DNA of 5,959 nucleotides, taken from contig DASZZV010000131.1 in NCBI GenBank assembly GCA_035544835.1, positions 1 through 5,959 on the forward strand, given 5' to 3'. Origin of the DNA: DASZZV01 sp035544835 (GTDB lineage: Bacteria > Acidobacteriota > Thermoanaerobaculia > Gp7-AA8). This document shows, in pieces, positions 5,955 through 5,959 of this stretch. Numbering within the stretch: the stretch's first letter is position 1; each line of letters starts with the position of its first letter. The translations under genes were made by a program, and so were the position numbers. Below the pieces are notes generated by a model, which ran no database searches, was not told where the DNA came from, and worked only from the letters and a program-made list of their open reading frames with translations.

Positions 5955-5959
5955 GGCCG

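Larger units (their letters stand above)
5487..5959. other. Repeat-dense non-coding region downstream of hrpB
   Basis: These 473 bases contain, in order, inverted heptamers, two tandem GTCATCC(C/T)GAGCG units, the palindromic 126-nt element and a second type of hairpin element. Short open frames in it are built from the repeats and show no protein signature. No T-rich intrinsic terminator for hrpB was found. Confidence 0.7.

Overview
The window is a GC-rich bacterial chromosomal segment. Three intact protein genes sit in the middle and both ends are dense in short repeats. Compact dispersed repeats of the type GTCATCCCGAGCG...GAGGGATCTGGG, many REP-like hairpins and the gene content are compatible with an environmental Acidobacteriota-like organism. 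That placement is only an inference, because the window holds no marker gene.

Layout. Positions 1-440 are repeat-rich and appear non-coding: half of a palindromic element, a 96-nt repeat, two degenerate 45-nt direct repeats, and a hairpin with 32-nt arms lying between those two. Positions 512 to about 733 (+) encode a convincing lipoprotein signal peptide and N-terminus, but the frame then runs antisense into the end of the next gene, so it is probably the 5' remnant of a lipoprotein gene. Positions 734-1861 (-) are an M19 membrane-dipeptidase-family zinc peptidase. Positions 1886-2776 (-) are a response-regulator receiver fused to an RsbW-like HATPase domain; it lies 24 nt upstream of the dipeptidase and is likely cotranscribed with it. 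Positions 2777-3158 are a divergent intergenic region with a REP-like double hairpin and a heptamer tandem array. Positions 3159-5486 (+) encode the DEAH-like helicase HrpB. Positions 5487-5959 are again repeat-dense and appear gene-free.

How the parts relate. The regulator-dipeptidase pair looks like a small two-gene operon, but nothing in the sequence shows that the regulator acts on the peptidase. HrpB is a separate, divergently oriented unit. The most unusual aspect is repeat architecture. A 96-nt repeat occurs in inverted orientation at both ends of the gene block, with 3 substitutions and one 1-nt indel. hrpB is bracketed almost to the base by inverted heptamer arrays. At least four kinds of hairpin element fill the non-coding DNA. 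I see no CRISPR, tRNA, rRNA, transposase or recognisable defence system.
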